13,309 bases of DNA from assembly GCA_903905665.1 (NCBI GenBank), contig CAIVHJ010000325.1, positions 1-13,309 on the forward strand, in the 5' to 3' direction. A program made the position numbers and the translations under genes. The notes under the pieces were generated by a model, which searched no databases, was not told the DNA's origin, and saw nothing but the letters and a program-made list of their open reading frames with translations. The DNA comes from an uncultured Phycisphaerales bacterium (GTDB taxonomy: Bacteria > Planctomycetota > Phycisphaerae > UBA1845 > CAIVHJ01). This document shows positions 1 to 6,789 of this stretch, piece after piece (the first letter of the stretch is position 1; each line of letters opens with the position of its first letter).

Positions 1-733
1 AGTCGTTGCGCTGGTTTTTGGATATTATTATGTTCGCTGGAAAATGTTTCGCCGTTCGGACGCGGCGGTGGAATGGAAACGTCGTGCGAGCGTGATCTGG
101 TCGATTGCCACGACGGGCTTCGCCACATTGTCCCTAAGCATCATCTGGTTGTTTGCGTTTCAGAATCTCTACGGTTACGTCTATCAGCGAATCGGATGGA
201 TTGTAGCCGTGTTCATGGGAGGACTGGCGGTCGGAAGCCTCGTAAGACGTCGGACTGAAACATCGAAGCAGGATTCTGTTCTTTCCATTGATTTGAAAAT
301 CAACACCACTCCGGACAAACGTGTTTTCGATCAGAATACTAGACGTCTGATGGTGGTGGATGTGTTGCTTGGTCTGCTGGCATTCATTGGTGTTTGGGTC
401 TTGCCGCTGCTGGAGCGAATTCAGACGACGGAAATTGCCCTCGTGTGCGTCGAGACCGTCGTGACACTGTTCGTGCTGATGACGGGGATTTTGGGAGGCG
501 CCGCGTTTGCGCTGGCGAGCGAAGTGCATCTGGGTTTTTCAAATCGTGCGTCGAGTACCGCCGCCGGCATCAACGGCGCGGACCACGCAGGAGCGTGTCT
601 GGGTGCATTATTGGCGGGGGTGTTGTTGGTTCCGGTGTTTGGAATGTGGACCACGGGTCTGTTGCTCGTCGGGATCAAGTGGGGTTCGGCGGTTCTGTTG
701 TACTGGGGTTGGCGGTCTCCACGCGCGGTTTGA
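1..733 (+). CDS. Membrane domain of a spermidine-synthase-like (MFS-type) protein, 5' end missing
   Basis: The reading frame is open from base 2 to the stop at 731-733, so the true start lies left of the window; the ATG at 44 is internal. The visible 243 residues are mostly hydrophobic, with about six membrane segments, a basic loop near SLVRRRTE and a soluble loop of about 35 residues. The stretches FQNLYGYVYQRIG and GACLGALLAGVLLVP resemble the membrane half of bacterial fused spermidine/spermine-synthase-like proteins, in which an MFS-type membrane domain accompanies an aminopropyltransferase-like domain. No methyltransferase-type domain is visible here; it would have to lie upstream. Substrate and role cannot be told. 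The gene is convergent with amrS and the two 3' ends overlap by 59 bases. The family call rests on remembered motif similarity and is moderately sure; a different polytopic transporter is possible. Confidence 0.6.
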   Translation, partial: VVALVFGYYYVRWKMFRRSDAAVEWKRRASVIWSIATTGFATLSLSIIWLFAFQNLYGYVYQRIGWIVAVFMGGLAVGSLVRRRTETSKQDSVLSIDLKINTTPDKRVFDQNTRRLMVVDVLLGLLAFIGVWVLPLLERIQTTEIALVCVETVVTLFVLMTGILGGAAFALASEVHLGFSNRASSTAAGINGADHAGACLGALLAGVLLVPVFGMWTTGLLLVGIKWGSAVLLYWGWRSPRAV

Positions 734-1922
734 AACTTAGAGCTTGATCGAGTGACCAGATTCCGGGGATTTTTGCCTGGCATTGGGGGCACTGACCATT
801 CTGAAGCCGATTGTTTCGCACCTGATACCCGACGCGGTGGATCAATTCGGTATGACACCCGTGACAAAAAGTATTTTCGGCTTCGTGAGAAGGAACGTTG
901 CCAAGATAGACGTATCGCACGCCGGTATCCAGCGCGATCTGACGGCATCGTTCCAGCGTTGCCACGGGAGTCTGCGGCAGATTGGTCAGGCGATACGTGG
1001 GTTGAAAACGCGAAAAATGCATCGGAACATCCGGGCCGAGATGCGAGACCACCCATCGGCACATTTGTTTGATTTCGTCGGGTCCGTCGTTGAGCGTGGG
1101 AATGATCAGAACGACCAGTTCAAGCCAGATGCCGATTTCCTTAAGCGTCTCCATCGTTGCCAGCACGGGTTTGAGATGTCCGGAGCACGTCTCTGCATAA
1201 AATGTTTCCGAGAATCCCTTGAAGTCAATTTTGACTGCCGTGAGATGTCGGCACAATCGGCGGAGCGGTTCTTCCTGAATATATCCGTTCGAGATCATCA
1301 CGCTGCCGATGCCTTGTGACCGGGCCAGCGCCGCCGAATCGTGCATGTATTCGTAAAAAACAGTCGGTTCGGAATAAGTGAAGGCGATCGTCCGAGCCTC
1401 TTTGGACTTGCAAAGCTCCACAAGCCGCTGCGGCGGGACTTCCGAACTCTTGACCTGTTCCGGTCGAAACTGGCTGATTTGCCAGTTCTGGCAAAACCTG
1501 CATTCAAAATTGCAACCGGCGGTCGCCACTGAATAGGCCGTCGTTCCAGGTAGATAGTGGAACAGCGGCTTCTTCTCTATCGGATCGATCCCGCTCGTAC
1601 ACACCGCGCCATACACCAGCGTTTGGTATTGTCCCTGATGGTTTTCACGGATGCCGCAGGTTCCTCGTTCCCCGTCGGGCACGATGCATTCGCGCGGACA
1701 GAGCCGACACCGAACGCGATTCTCGGCCATCTTCTCCCAAAACATCGCCTCGTGCCGAACAATGCCCTGGGTCGCAGAACCCGGAAGCCCTTCGGCATCG
1801 GGTACGTCCTGCGCCGCCGTTCGTTCCGTTGCGCCCAGCACCGAGCAGGCGCCGCACGCCAGTCCCCACCGCAAACAGTCACGGCGGCCGGGGCGAAGTT
1901 GATCCCGATTTGGTTGACTCAT
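675..1922 (-). CDS. amrS: AmmeMemoRadiSam system radical SAM enzyme with Tat-type signal
   Basis: This 415-residue protein is a radical SAM enzyme of the AmrS (PflA-like) family. The SAM/[4Fe-4S] motif is C137-x3-C141-x2-C144 in AGCNFECRFCQNW. An N-terminal cysteine cluster (CRLCPRECIV...GTCG) and a C-terminal pair of CxxC motifs (CHGC, CPQC) ending in KIPGIW are family hallmarks. The family is linked to Memo and AMMECR1 proteins, but its reaction is not established as far as I know. The N-terminus carries twin arginines (R13-R14, PGRRDCLRW), a short hydrophobic stretch and an AxA-like site (RTAAQD), which together look like a Tat signal. I chose the ATG at 1922 because a GAGG lies 7 bases upstream; a TTG at 1928 is in frame but lies too close to that site. 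About 26 extra residues follow the usual GIW end. The gene lies 69 bases downstream of the Memo-AMMECR1 gene and probably shares its transcript. Confidence 0.88.
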   Translation of the reverse strand: MSQPNRDQLRPGRRDCLRWGLACGACSVLGATERTAAQDVPDAEGLPGSATQGIVRHEAMFWEKMAENRVRCRLCPRECIVPDGERGTCGIRENHQGQYQTLVYGAVCTSGIDPIEKKPLFHYLPGTTAYSVATAGCNFECRFCQNWQISQFRPEQVKSSEVPPQRLVELCKSKEARTIAFTYSEPTVFYEYMHDSAALARSQGIGSVMISNGYIQEEPLRRLCRHLTAVKIDFKGFSETFYAETCSGHLKPVLATMETLKEIGIWLELVVLIIPTLNDGPDEIKQMCRWVVSHLGPDVPMHFSRFQPTYRLTNLPQTPVATLERCRQIALDTGVRYVYLGNVPSHEAENTFCHGCHTELIHRVGYQVRNNRLQNGQCPQCQAKIPGIWSLDQALSFKPRVETANPSTTEPPNPT

Positions 1923-1929
1923 CTTCAAA

Positions 1930-1933
1930 CCTC
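1930..1933 (-). promoter_or_regulatory. Ribosome binding site of amrS
   Basis: GAGG on the minus strand lies 7 bases before the ATG at 1922. It favours this ATG over the in-frame TTG six bases further upstream, which is too close to be served by it. Confidence 0.6.
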
Positions 1934-1991
1934 AAACCACTCAATGCGATTCAGATCACCGACACATGGTTCTTGCTCAGCGGTCATCGGG

Positions 1992-3494
1992 CTATTCCTT
2001 TTCGCCGAAAACCTGCGCCTCAAACGTATAAATTTTCGTGTCGGGTTTTTTCCAGTCGTCCGCCGCCAGGCCCGCCTTGCGACACGTTTCGCTCAGGAAT
2101 TGCTCGCGCGTCCAGCCTCGCTCATAAGCGACCTGCGGCAGCAGCACCCCGCTGCGATATTCCCGCGACATGTACAAGCCATGACGCCCGACGATAATCT
2201 CCGAGACGTTCGAGATTTGTTTCATGGGTGTCAGATAACTGATCTCGATGTCGATGTCGGGCAGCTCCGTCGTCGTCACGGGATTATCGACAAAGCGATA
2301 ATCCTTGCATGCGGCCACGGCGTTATGAAGAATGGAATCGTAAAACGGTCCCGACGCCTCCATGTTGCCGATGCATCCCCTGAGCCGACCGTGATTTTGC
2401 AGCGTCACAAAACATGCCCCCTTGTTCTGAAGTCCGGACGAAAGATTGTTGGCGTCCACAGCCGGCAGTTTTTCCCCTTTCAACTGCGCTGTGACCGTCT
2501 GTCGAGCGAGTTTCAGCGATTCGTGTCGTTCCGTCTCGGTCAGCGTTCCCTGCCGTCGCGTGTATACGAAGGACTGATACGTCACGCTCGTTGTCCAGTC
2601 GTTCATTTGTTGACCTGAGTTATCCATGGCGGTTCGAGTTCCTTCCGCTCCACCCAGCATGGAGAGAATCCGAAGCAGCAATTGAATCGGTCCTCGTCCG
2701 CAAATCGTATCGTCCGTCTTTTCCAGATGGGCCGCAAAACCGTCGTAATCCGCCACCAGCAGCGGTGCAGCCGCCTGATTGGCCAGTTCCGTCAGTCGGG
2801 TCGGAATGTTGTCCTTGAATGGTTCATAACCGAATCGGCTTCCGTAATGTGTAAAATCGCTGCTCACCACCAGGAGTGTCTCGTCGTCCAGAAGCCCAAC
2901 GATCGCCTTGGCAGCTTCGGTATAATCGTTTGTTGACATTTTCCCGACGTAAATTGGTACGAGTTTGAAATCCTTGATCGTCTGTTGCAAAAACGGAATC
3001 TGCAATTCCAGCGAATGCTCACTTTGGGCCACCGACGGATTCGATGTGAACAGCGAGTTCTTGAGGAGTTGGTCGCAGGCGCTTCGGTCGATCGGAACAT
3101 CGCCCAGTGGTGTTTGATAAGCAGTCAAATCGGCAGAAACTTCCAGACCGCGGTAAGTGCCGGCCATCCGATGGCTGAAGGCCATGACGATCACGCGACG
3201 ATAGGTTTGCCCGATCAGGCATTTGTATCCCGCAGCCGACACCGCTGCACTGTATTGATACCCGGCGTGCGGGCCGATCAACGCAATGGGTTTACCATTC
3301 AGTTTCGGAGGCGTTGCTTTGTTGAGCAGGGAGTCCACCATCTGACTCAAGTCGGACGCCTTGGCTGGATACCAGTCTCCCGCACATTCCGCCGGACGAA
3401 TCTTGTCGCTTGGATTGAACATGGCGATTGCTTCCTTGTTTGATGTGATCAAAAGAAATGCGCCCATCCACAATGTGACTACGTATAATCGCAT
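1992..3494 (-). CDS. amrB: Memo-AMMECR1 fusion of the AmmeMemoRadiSam system, with signal peptide
   Basis: This 500-residue protein fuses the two partner proteins of the AmmeMemoRadiSam set. Residues about 33-310 are a Memo domain (AmrB). All four residues that form the metal site in human Memo have counterparts: H76 (GPHAGYQYS), H108 (FSHRM), H216 (SSDFTHYGS) and C265 (DDTICGRGPI). Residues about 322-500 are an AMMECR1 domain (AmrA) with the diagnostic LRGCIG at 371-376. The first 24 residues (basic M-R, then a hydrophobic core from L3 to I16, then small residues) look like a Sec signal peptide. The ATG at 3494 was chosen because a near-perfect GGGGGAGGA lies 6 bases before it; the frame stays open 32 codons further upstream without comparable support. 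The biochemical role of the family is not established. The gene starts 137 bases downstream of flxA and precedes amrS. The symbol amrB covers only the Memo half; the AMMECR1 half corresponds to amrA. Confidence 0.88.
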   Translation of the reverse strand: MRLYVVTLWMGAFLLITSNKEAIAMFNPSDKIRPAECAGDWYPAKASDLSQMVDSLLNKATPPKLNGKPIALIGPHAGYQYSAAVSAAGYKCLIGQTYRRVIVMAFSHRMAGTYRGLEVSADLTAYQTPLGDVPIDRSACDQLLKNSLFTSNPSVAQSEHSLELQIPFLQQTIKDFKLVPIYVGKMSTNDYTEAAKAIVGLLDDETLLVVSSDFTHYGSRFGYEPFKDNIPTRLTELANQAAAPLLVADYDGFAAHLEKTDDTICGRGPIQLLLRILSMLGGAEGTRTAMDNSGQQMNDWTTSVTYQSFVYTRRQGTLTETERHESLKLARQTVTAQLKGEKLPAVDANNLSSGLQNKGACFVTLQNHGRLRGCIGNMEASGPFYDSILHNAVAACKDYRFVDNPVTTTELPDIDIEISYLTPMKQISNVSEIIVGRHGLYMSREYRSGVLLPQVAYERGWTREQFLSETCRKAGLAADDWKKPDTKIYTFEAQVFGEKE

Positions 3495-3500
3495 CGATAA

Positions 3501-3509
3501 TCCTCCCCC
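3501..3509 (-). promoter_or_regulatory. Strong ribosome binding site of the Memo-AMMECR1 gene
   Basis: GGGGGAGGA on the minus strand lies 6 bases before the ATG at 3494. It is the strongest Shine-Dalgarno match I noticed in the window and fixes the start so that the protein begins with a hydrophobic signal-like segment. Confidence 0.75.
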
Positions 3510-3581
3510 AAGAGGCATCTGACATTCTAACTCTTTGCAATGCAAGATTGGACTGCGAAATGGAGAATCAGGCAACGGCGC

Positions 3582-3598
3582 CGCAACCACTTGTTGCG
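3582..3598. repeat. Small perfect hairpin between flxA and the Memo-AMMECR1 gene
   Basis: CGCAAC and GTTGCG form a perfect 6-bp stem around a 5-base loop, 34 bases past the flxA stop. No T-run follows on the minus strand, so it is not a standard rho-independent terminator. It could be a weak transcript-end or processing element, or chance. The rest of the 137-base gap (3495-3631) shows no convincing promoter. Confidence 0.25.
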
Positions 3599-3631
3599 CA
3601 ATAGATTACGCGCCGACAATTCAGTTCGTCG

Positions 3632-4471
3632 CTAATACTCTGGTGGGAGTTGATTGAGTTGCGCCAGCGTGAACACAGGACCGTCCTTGCAGACGTACAC
3701 TTTGCCCACGTTGCATCGACCGCATTTTCCGACGCCGCACTTCATGCGGTTTTCGAGCGTGGTGTAGATGGCCTCCGGCTTAAAACCCAGTTTGGCGAGC
3801 ACAGGCATGGTGAGTTTGATCATGATCGGCGGGCCGCACACAATCGCGATGGTGTTAACTGATGACGGGGCGACCTGTTCGAGAATCGTCGGGACGAACC
3901 CCACTTTTCCCTTCCAGTCGGGAGTCTGCCCGCCGGGGTCCACCGTGGTGAACAATTTAACGTCGGAACGGTTCTCCCATTCCGCCAACTCATGCTTATA
4001 AACCAGATCGGCAACCGTCCTCGCTCCATAAATGATGGTCACGTCCTGATAGCGATCACGCAGATCGAGGCAATTCCAGATCACGCATCGCATCGGCGGC
4101 AGCGCGATCCCACCGGCAATGAACAAAAGATTTTTGCCGGCCCATTCGTCGATCGGAAAAATGTTTCCGTACGGTCCTCGGAAGCCTACGATGTCCCCTT
4201 CGTCCCGATCCGCAAGCGCCGTCGTCACCCGTCCCATCTGGCGGAAAGTGCATTCGATGTAGCCTTTGCGCGTCGGAGGCGAGGCGATGCAAAAAGTCGA
4301 TTCCCCCTCGCCATACACCGAGTATTCGCCGAATTGACCCGCCTTGAAGCTGAATCGTCCTTCGTCGTCTTTGTTAACGAACCCCAAGCGAAACGTCTTT
4401 ACTCCGGGGGCTTCCTCGGTGACTTTGTCGATTCGCATCTGATACGGAATATACAAGTTCGCTGCCGTCAT
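3632..4471 (-). CDS. flxA: FlxA: FAD/NAD(P)H-binding subunit with a 2Fe-2S site
   Basis: This 279-residue flavoprotein belongs to the ferredoxin-NAD(P) reductase/PyrK/hydrogenase-gamma family. It should be the entry point where NAD(P)H electrons enter the Flx-Hdr complex in the cytoplasm. The FAD-binding half holds AGQFGEYSVYG (residues 44-54) and FRGPYGN (97-103). The nucleotide-binding half begins with LLFIAGGIALPPMR (115-128) and continues to VCGPP (211-215). A C-terminal C245-x4-C250-x2-C253-x7-C261 is a PyrK-type [2Fe-2S] site. The ATG at 4471 was chosen because it overlaps the flxB stop in an ATGA arrangement and has GGAG 8 bases upstream; the frame is open 49 codons further but only inside flxB. 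It is the last gene of the seven-gene operon. NADH rather than NADPH is assumed from characterised relatives, not read from this sequence. Confidence 0.88.
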   Translation of the reverse strand: MTAANLYIPYQMRIDKVTEEAPGVKTFRLGFVNKDDEGRFSFKAGQFGEYSVYGEGESTFCIASPPTRKGYIECTFRQMGRVTTALADRDEGDIVGFRGPYGNIFPIDEWAGKNLLFIAGGIALPPMRCVIWNCLDLRDRYQDVTIIYGARTVADLVYKHELAEWENRSDVKLFTTVDPGGQTPDWKGKVGFVPTILEQVAPSSVNTIAIVCGPPIMIKLTMPVLAKLGFKPEAIYTTLENRMKCGVGKCGRCNVGKVYVCKDGPVFTLAQLNQLPPEY

Positions 4472-5487
4472 ACTTTGATCTCCGCCAGCGCTGCAACATG
4501 TTCGCCCAAATTCATATCCACCGGACACGACCGCGAGCATCGCCCGCAACCCACGCATCCCAGGACGTTCAATCGTTCGGGCTGATACGAAAACTTGTGC
4601 ATGACCCGCTGCCGCCAACGCTCACTTTGTTTGTGTCGTGGATTGTGATTCGACGCATGCAACGTGAACAACCCGAATCCACACGAATCCCAGCACCGAA
4701 TCCGAACGCCGGTGTAGCGATCCCGTTCATCCTGAATATCGAAGCACGAGCACGTCGGGCAAACGTAGGCACACGCCCCGCATCCGAGGCATCGAAGCGA
4801 TTGCTCTTTCCAAACGTCCTCTTTCGGAAACAAGGACGGAAGTTTGGCAGTCACATCGCGGTGATTAAATCGGGCAGGAATCTTTGCCAACGCGGCCTCT
4901 TTCGACGTGCCGTCGGCGGCTGAAAACAATTGCGGAGCAAGTCCCACGACGCTTTTGCCTTTTTCGGTCAATATCTCTGCAAGAAACTTTTCCCCGTCCA
5001 GCGGAGTTAGCAGCACATCACTGCCGCGTGTATCGCCGGGTCCGCCTCCAACAGACGTACAAAAACAATACGAATCGCCCTTCGTGCAACTCAATCCGAT
5101 AATCGTCGTATTGGCGAGTTTGGGCTCGAAATAAGCATCACTGCTGTCCCACGTAAAGACGGCATTGAGTGTGGCGAGGCTGGCGGCATCGCACGGATGC
5201 GCGCCGAACAACACGGTGGGGGGGGCTTGTGGAGGAATTTCACCGGCCTGCACTTCTTTCCCGCTCAGCCGAAATCGCATCATTGCTTCATAACGCGGAA
5301 ACATCACCCACTTGCCTGAATTGTTTGTTTGAACGTGATCGAAACGAACGGCGTCCGGCGAAGTGACGGGTTCAAAATCAATCTGACCGTCCTGACCCAC
5401 AGGACCGACGACGCGGTACCCTCCGGCGGTCATCATGTTGAACCACTCGCCCAATGATTTCTTGAGAATGATTTTGGATTCGTTCAT
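4468..5487 (-). CDS. flxB: FlxB: 4Fe-4S dicluster electron-transfer subunit
   Basis: This 339-residue iron-sulfur protein resembles hydrogenase/sulfite-reductase beta subunits (HydB/AsrA-like) and, next to FlxA and the Hdr genes, is best called FlxB. The N-terminal part has conserved-looking cysteines in FGAHPCDAASLATL (C99) and GLSCTKGDSYCFC (C134, C141, C143). The C-terminal part carries two ferredoxin motifs: C233-x2-C236-x2-C239-x3-C243 with added C246 and C248, and C311-x2-C314-x2-C317-x3-C321-P. It should pass electrons between FlxA and the rest of the complex. The start is 4 bases after the flxC stop and the end overlaps flxA by 4 bases, so translation of flxB and flxA is probably coupled. 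The exact role of the extra cysteines is unknown. FlxB and FlxC look like paralogues. Confidence 0.82.
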   Translation of the reverse strand: MNESKIILKKSLGEWFNMMTAGGYRVVGPVGQDGQIDFEPVTSPDAVRFDHVQTNNSGKWVMFPRYEAMMRFRLSGKEVQAGEIPPQAPPTVLFGAHPCDAASLATLNAVFTWDSSDAYFEPKLANTTIIGLSCTKGDSYCFCTSVGGGPGDTRGSDVLLTPLDGEKFLAEILTEKGKSVVGLAPQLFSAADGTSKEAALAKIPARFNHRDVTAKLPSLFPKEDVWKEQSLRCLGCGACAYVCPTCSCFDIQDERDRYTGVRIRCWDSCGFGLFTLHASNHNPRHKQSERWRQRVMHKFSYQPERLNVLGCVGCGRCSRSCPVDMNLGEHVAALAEIKV

Positions 5488-5491
5488 GGTC

Positions 5492-6295
5492 TTACCGGAT
5501 AAATTCTTCCTTGTCGGTCGGTTTGAAGGTAGCCAGTGCGTAATCCTTGCGGACGCTAAGACCGGGTTCGGCTCCGAACTGCTGCATCGCTTCGGTCGCG
5601 AGTAACTGATTCAACAGATCGATCCGAATATGGGCTGGGCACGCGTCGGCGCACGAACCGCAACTGATACATCGACCCGCCAAATGCATTGCCCGTATGA
5701 CGTTCCATTCCAGATTGCCCAGCATGTCCGACGGAACCGGGACCCACTGCGGCTGGTTCACTTCGACGATACACTTGCTGCAATAGCACATCGGGCACGC
5801 CGCCCGACAGGCGTAGCACTTGATGCACCGCGAGAGTTCCGATTTCCAGAACGCCCAGCGATCCGCGAGCGTTTTGGATTTAATGGCGGCCAATTCCTGC
5901 TGTTCCTGTGCCGTGAATCCGCGAGGAACATTCGCAAGATATTGTTCAATCGCGGCGAAATTGGTCAGTGGTTGAACCGAACCGTTTCCGACCGGCAATG
6001 CCACGACCGACTCGTCGGTGATCTGGTTTTCGGTGGCGAGTTGGAGCAGGGTTCGCAAGGTCGGCGTTCGCGCAACCACCGCCGCCTTTCCCAACGCTTT
6101 CACTTCCGGTTTGAGAACATAAAAAGCCAGATTCTGACGGCACGATTCGTCAAATATGAGTTGGGGTGCCTGGTCCGGTTTGCGAACGAAAACCGCTCGG
6201 CGGAGACTCGGCTCGGACCCCATGCCATATCCGATGACCACCGCCACCGCGTTTTTTTCCAGCAAATCTTTCGCTGTTTGTTGTAGTTCGTTCAT
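5492..6295 (-). CDS. flxC: FlxC: 4Fe-4S dicluster electron-transfer subunit
   Basis: This 267-residue iron-sulfur protein sits between flxD and flxB. Its C-terminal half has C157-x2-C160-x2-C163-x3-C167 followed by C170, C172 and C175 (CPMCYCSKC), and a second ferredoxin motif C209-x2-C212-x2-C215-x3-C219-P. The N-terminal half (residues about 60-110) parallels the same region of FlxB but lacks its cysteines. It is assumed to be an electron-relay subunit of the cytoplasmic Flx-Hdr complex. The ATG at 6295 overlaps the flxD stop in an ATGA arrangement and has GAGG 7 bases upstream. The family assignment rests on cluster motifs plus position; taken alone it would only be a 4Fe-4S dicluster protein. 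Confidence 0.78.
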   Translation of the reverse strand: MNELQQTAKDLLEKNAVAVVIGYGMGSEPSLRRAVFVRKPDQAPQLIFDESCRQNLAFYVLKPEVKALGKAAVVARTPTLRTLLQLATENQITDESVVALPVGNGSVQPLTNFAAIEQYLANVPRGFTAQEQQELAAIKSKTLADRWAFWKSELSRCIKCYACRAACPMCYCSKCIVEVNQPQWVPVPSDMLGNLEWNVIRAMHLAGRCISCGSCADACPAHIRIDLLNQLLATEAMQQFGAEPGLSVRKDYALATFKPTDKEEFIR

Positions 6296-6756
6296 CGTCC
6301 GACCTCAACGCTGCAAAGTTGCTCCAGAGATTGGCGATTCAGACGCTTGGGAAATTCATCGTACGGACCGAGCGCTCGAACCTGATTCACCACATCGTTG
6401 ACCAGTTCCGCCCATTTGGCGCCTTCGGCAGCCGACACCCACGAAAAATGCACCCGACGCAAATCAATCCCTGCAAAATCCAGCAACTCGCGAAATAGCA
6501 TCCACCGACGCCTCGCGTGAAAATTACCCGCCGAATAATGACAATCCCCCGGATGACATCCCGAAACGATGATCCCGTCCGCCCCATGCCCGAACGCCTG
6601 CAACAACAGCATGAAATCGATCCGCCCCGTGCACGGCAGGCGAATCATCCGCACGTTCGTTGCGTATTTCATGCGACTGGTTCCGGTCAGGTCCGCGCCG
6701 GCATACGTGCACCAGTTGCACACAAACGCGACCACTTTCGGTTCAAATTCAGCCAC
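6292..6756 (-). CDS. flxD: FlxD: MvhD-like 2Fe-2S subunit linking Flx to HdrA
   Basis: This 154-residue protein belongs to the MvhD/FlxD family of small iron-sulfur proteins that pass electrons from an oxidoreductase module to HdrA. Cysteines typical of the family are present: C13 and C16 in FVCNWCTYAGADL, C42 in RLPCTGR, and C67 and C72 in GCHPGDCHY. The length is near that of stand-alone MvhD (about 140-150 residues). Translation begins at GTG (6754-6756), with GGGGAG 7 bases upstream supporting this rare start. It follows hdrA after 33 bases, the largest gap inside the operon, and overlaps flxC by 4 bases. In methanogens MvhD joins the MvhAG hydrogenase to HdrABC; here FlxABC takes the hydrogenase's place. 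Confidence 0.9.
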   Translation of the reverse strand: MAEFEPKVVAFVCNWCTYAGADLTGTSRMKYATNVRMIRLPCTGRIDFMLLLQAFGHGADGIIVSGCHPGDCHYSAGNFHARRRWMLFRELLDFAGIDLRRVHFSWVSAAEGAKWAELVNDVVNQVRALGPYDEFPKRLNRQSLEQLCSVEVGR

Positions 6757-6763
6757 AGATTGA

Positions 6764-6769
6764 CTCCCC
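6764..6769 (-). promoter_or_regulatory. Ribosome binding site supporting the GTG start of flxD
   Basis: GGGGAG on the minus strand lies 7 bases before the GTG at 6756. It sits in the 33-base hdrA-flxD gap and justifies the non-ATG start. Confidence 0.6.
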
Positions 6770-6789
6770 AGCGATGCTCAAAGTTTCCG

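Noticed and set aside
421..1062. A 213-codon minus-strand open frame
   Set aside because: It overlaps both amrS in another frame and the membrane-protein gene antisense. The product is low-complexity and shows no family features.
1557..2618. A 353-codon plus-strand open frame
   Set aside because: It runs antisense across the start of amrS and much of the Memo-AMMECR1 gene. Its translation has no domain-like pattern.
3515..3527. A TAGAAT -10-like hexamer on the minus strand before the Memo-AMMECR1 gene
   Set aside because: No acceptable -35 box lies 16-18 bases upstream and no TGn extension is present.
3535..3545. Palindrome TTGCAATGCAA upstream of the Memo-AMMECR1 gene
   Set aside because: It is an 11-base near-palindrome with 5-base arms and no second copy seen. 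It could be an operator, but nothing else supports it, and no good promoter flanks it.
3632..4618. The longer 328-codon version of flxA
   Set aside because: The extra 49 codons lie inside flxB. The ATG at 4471, with ATGA overlap and GGAG upstream, fits the operon pattern and the family start.
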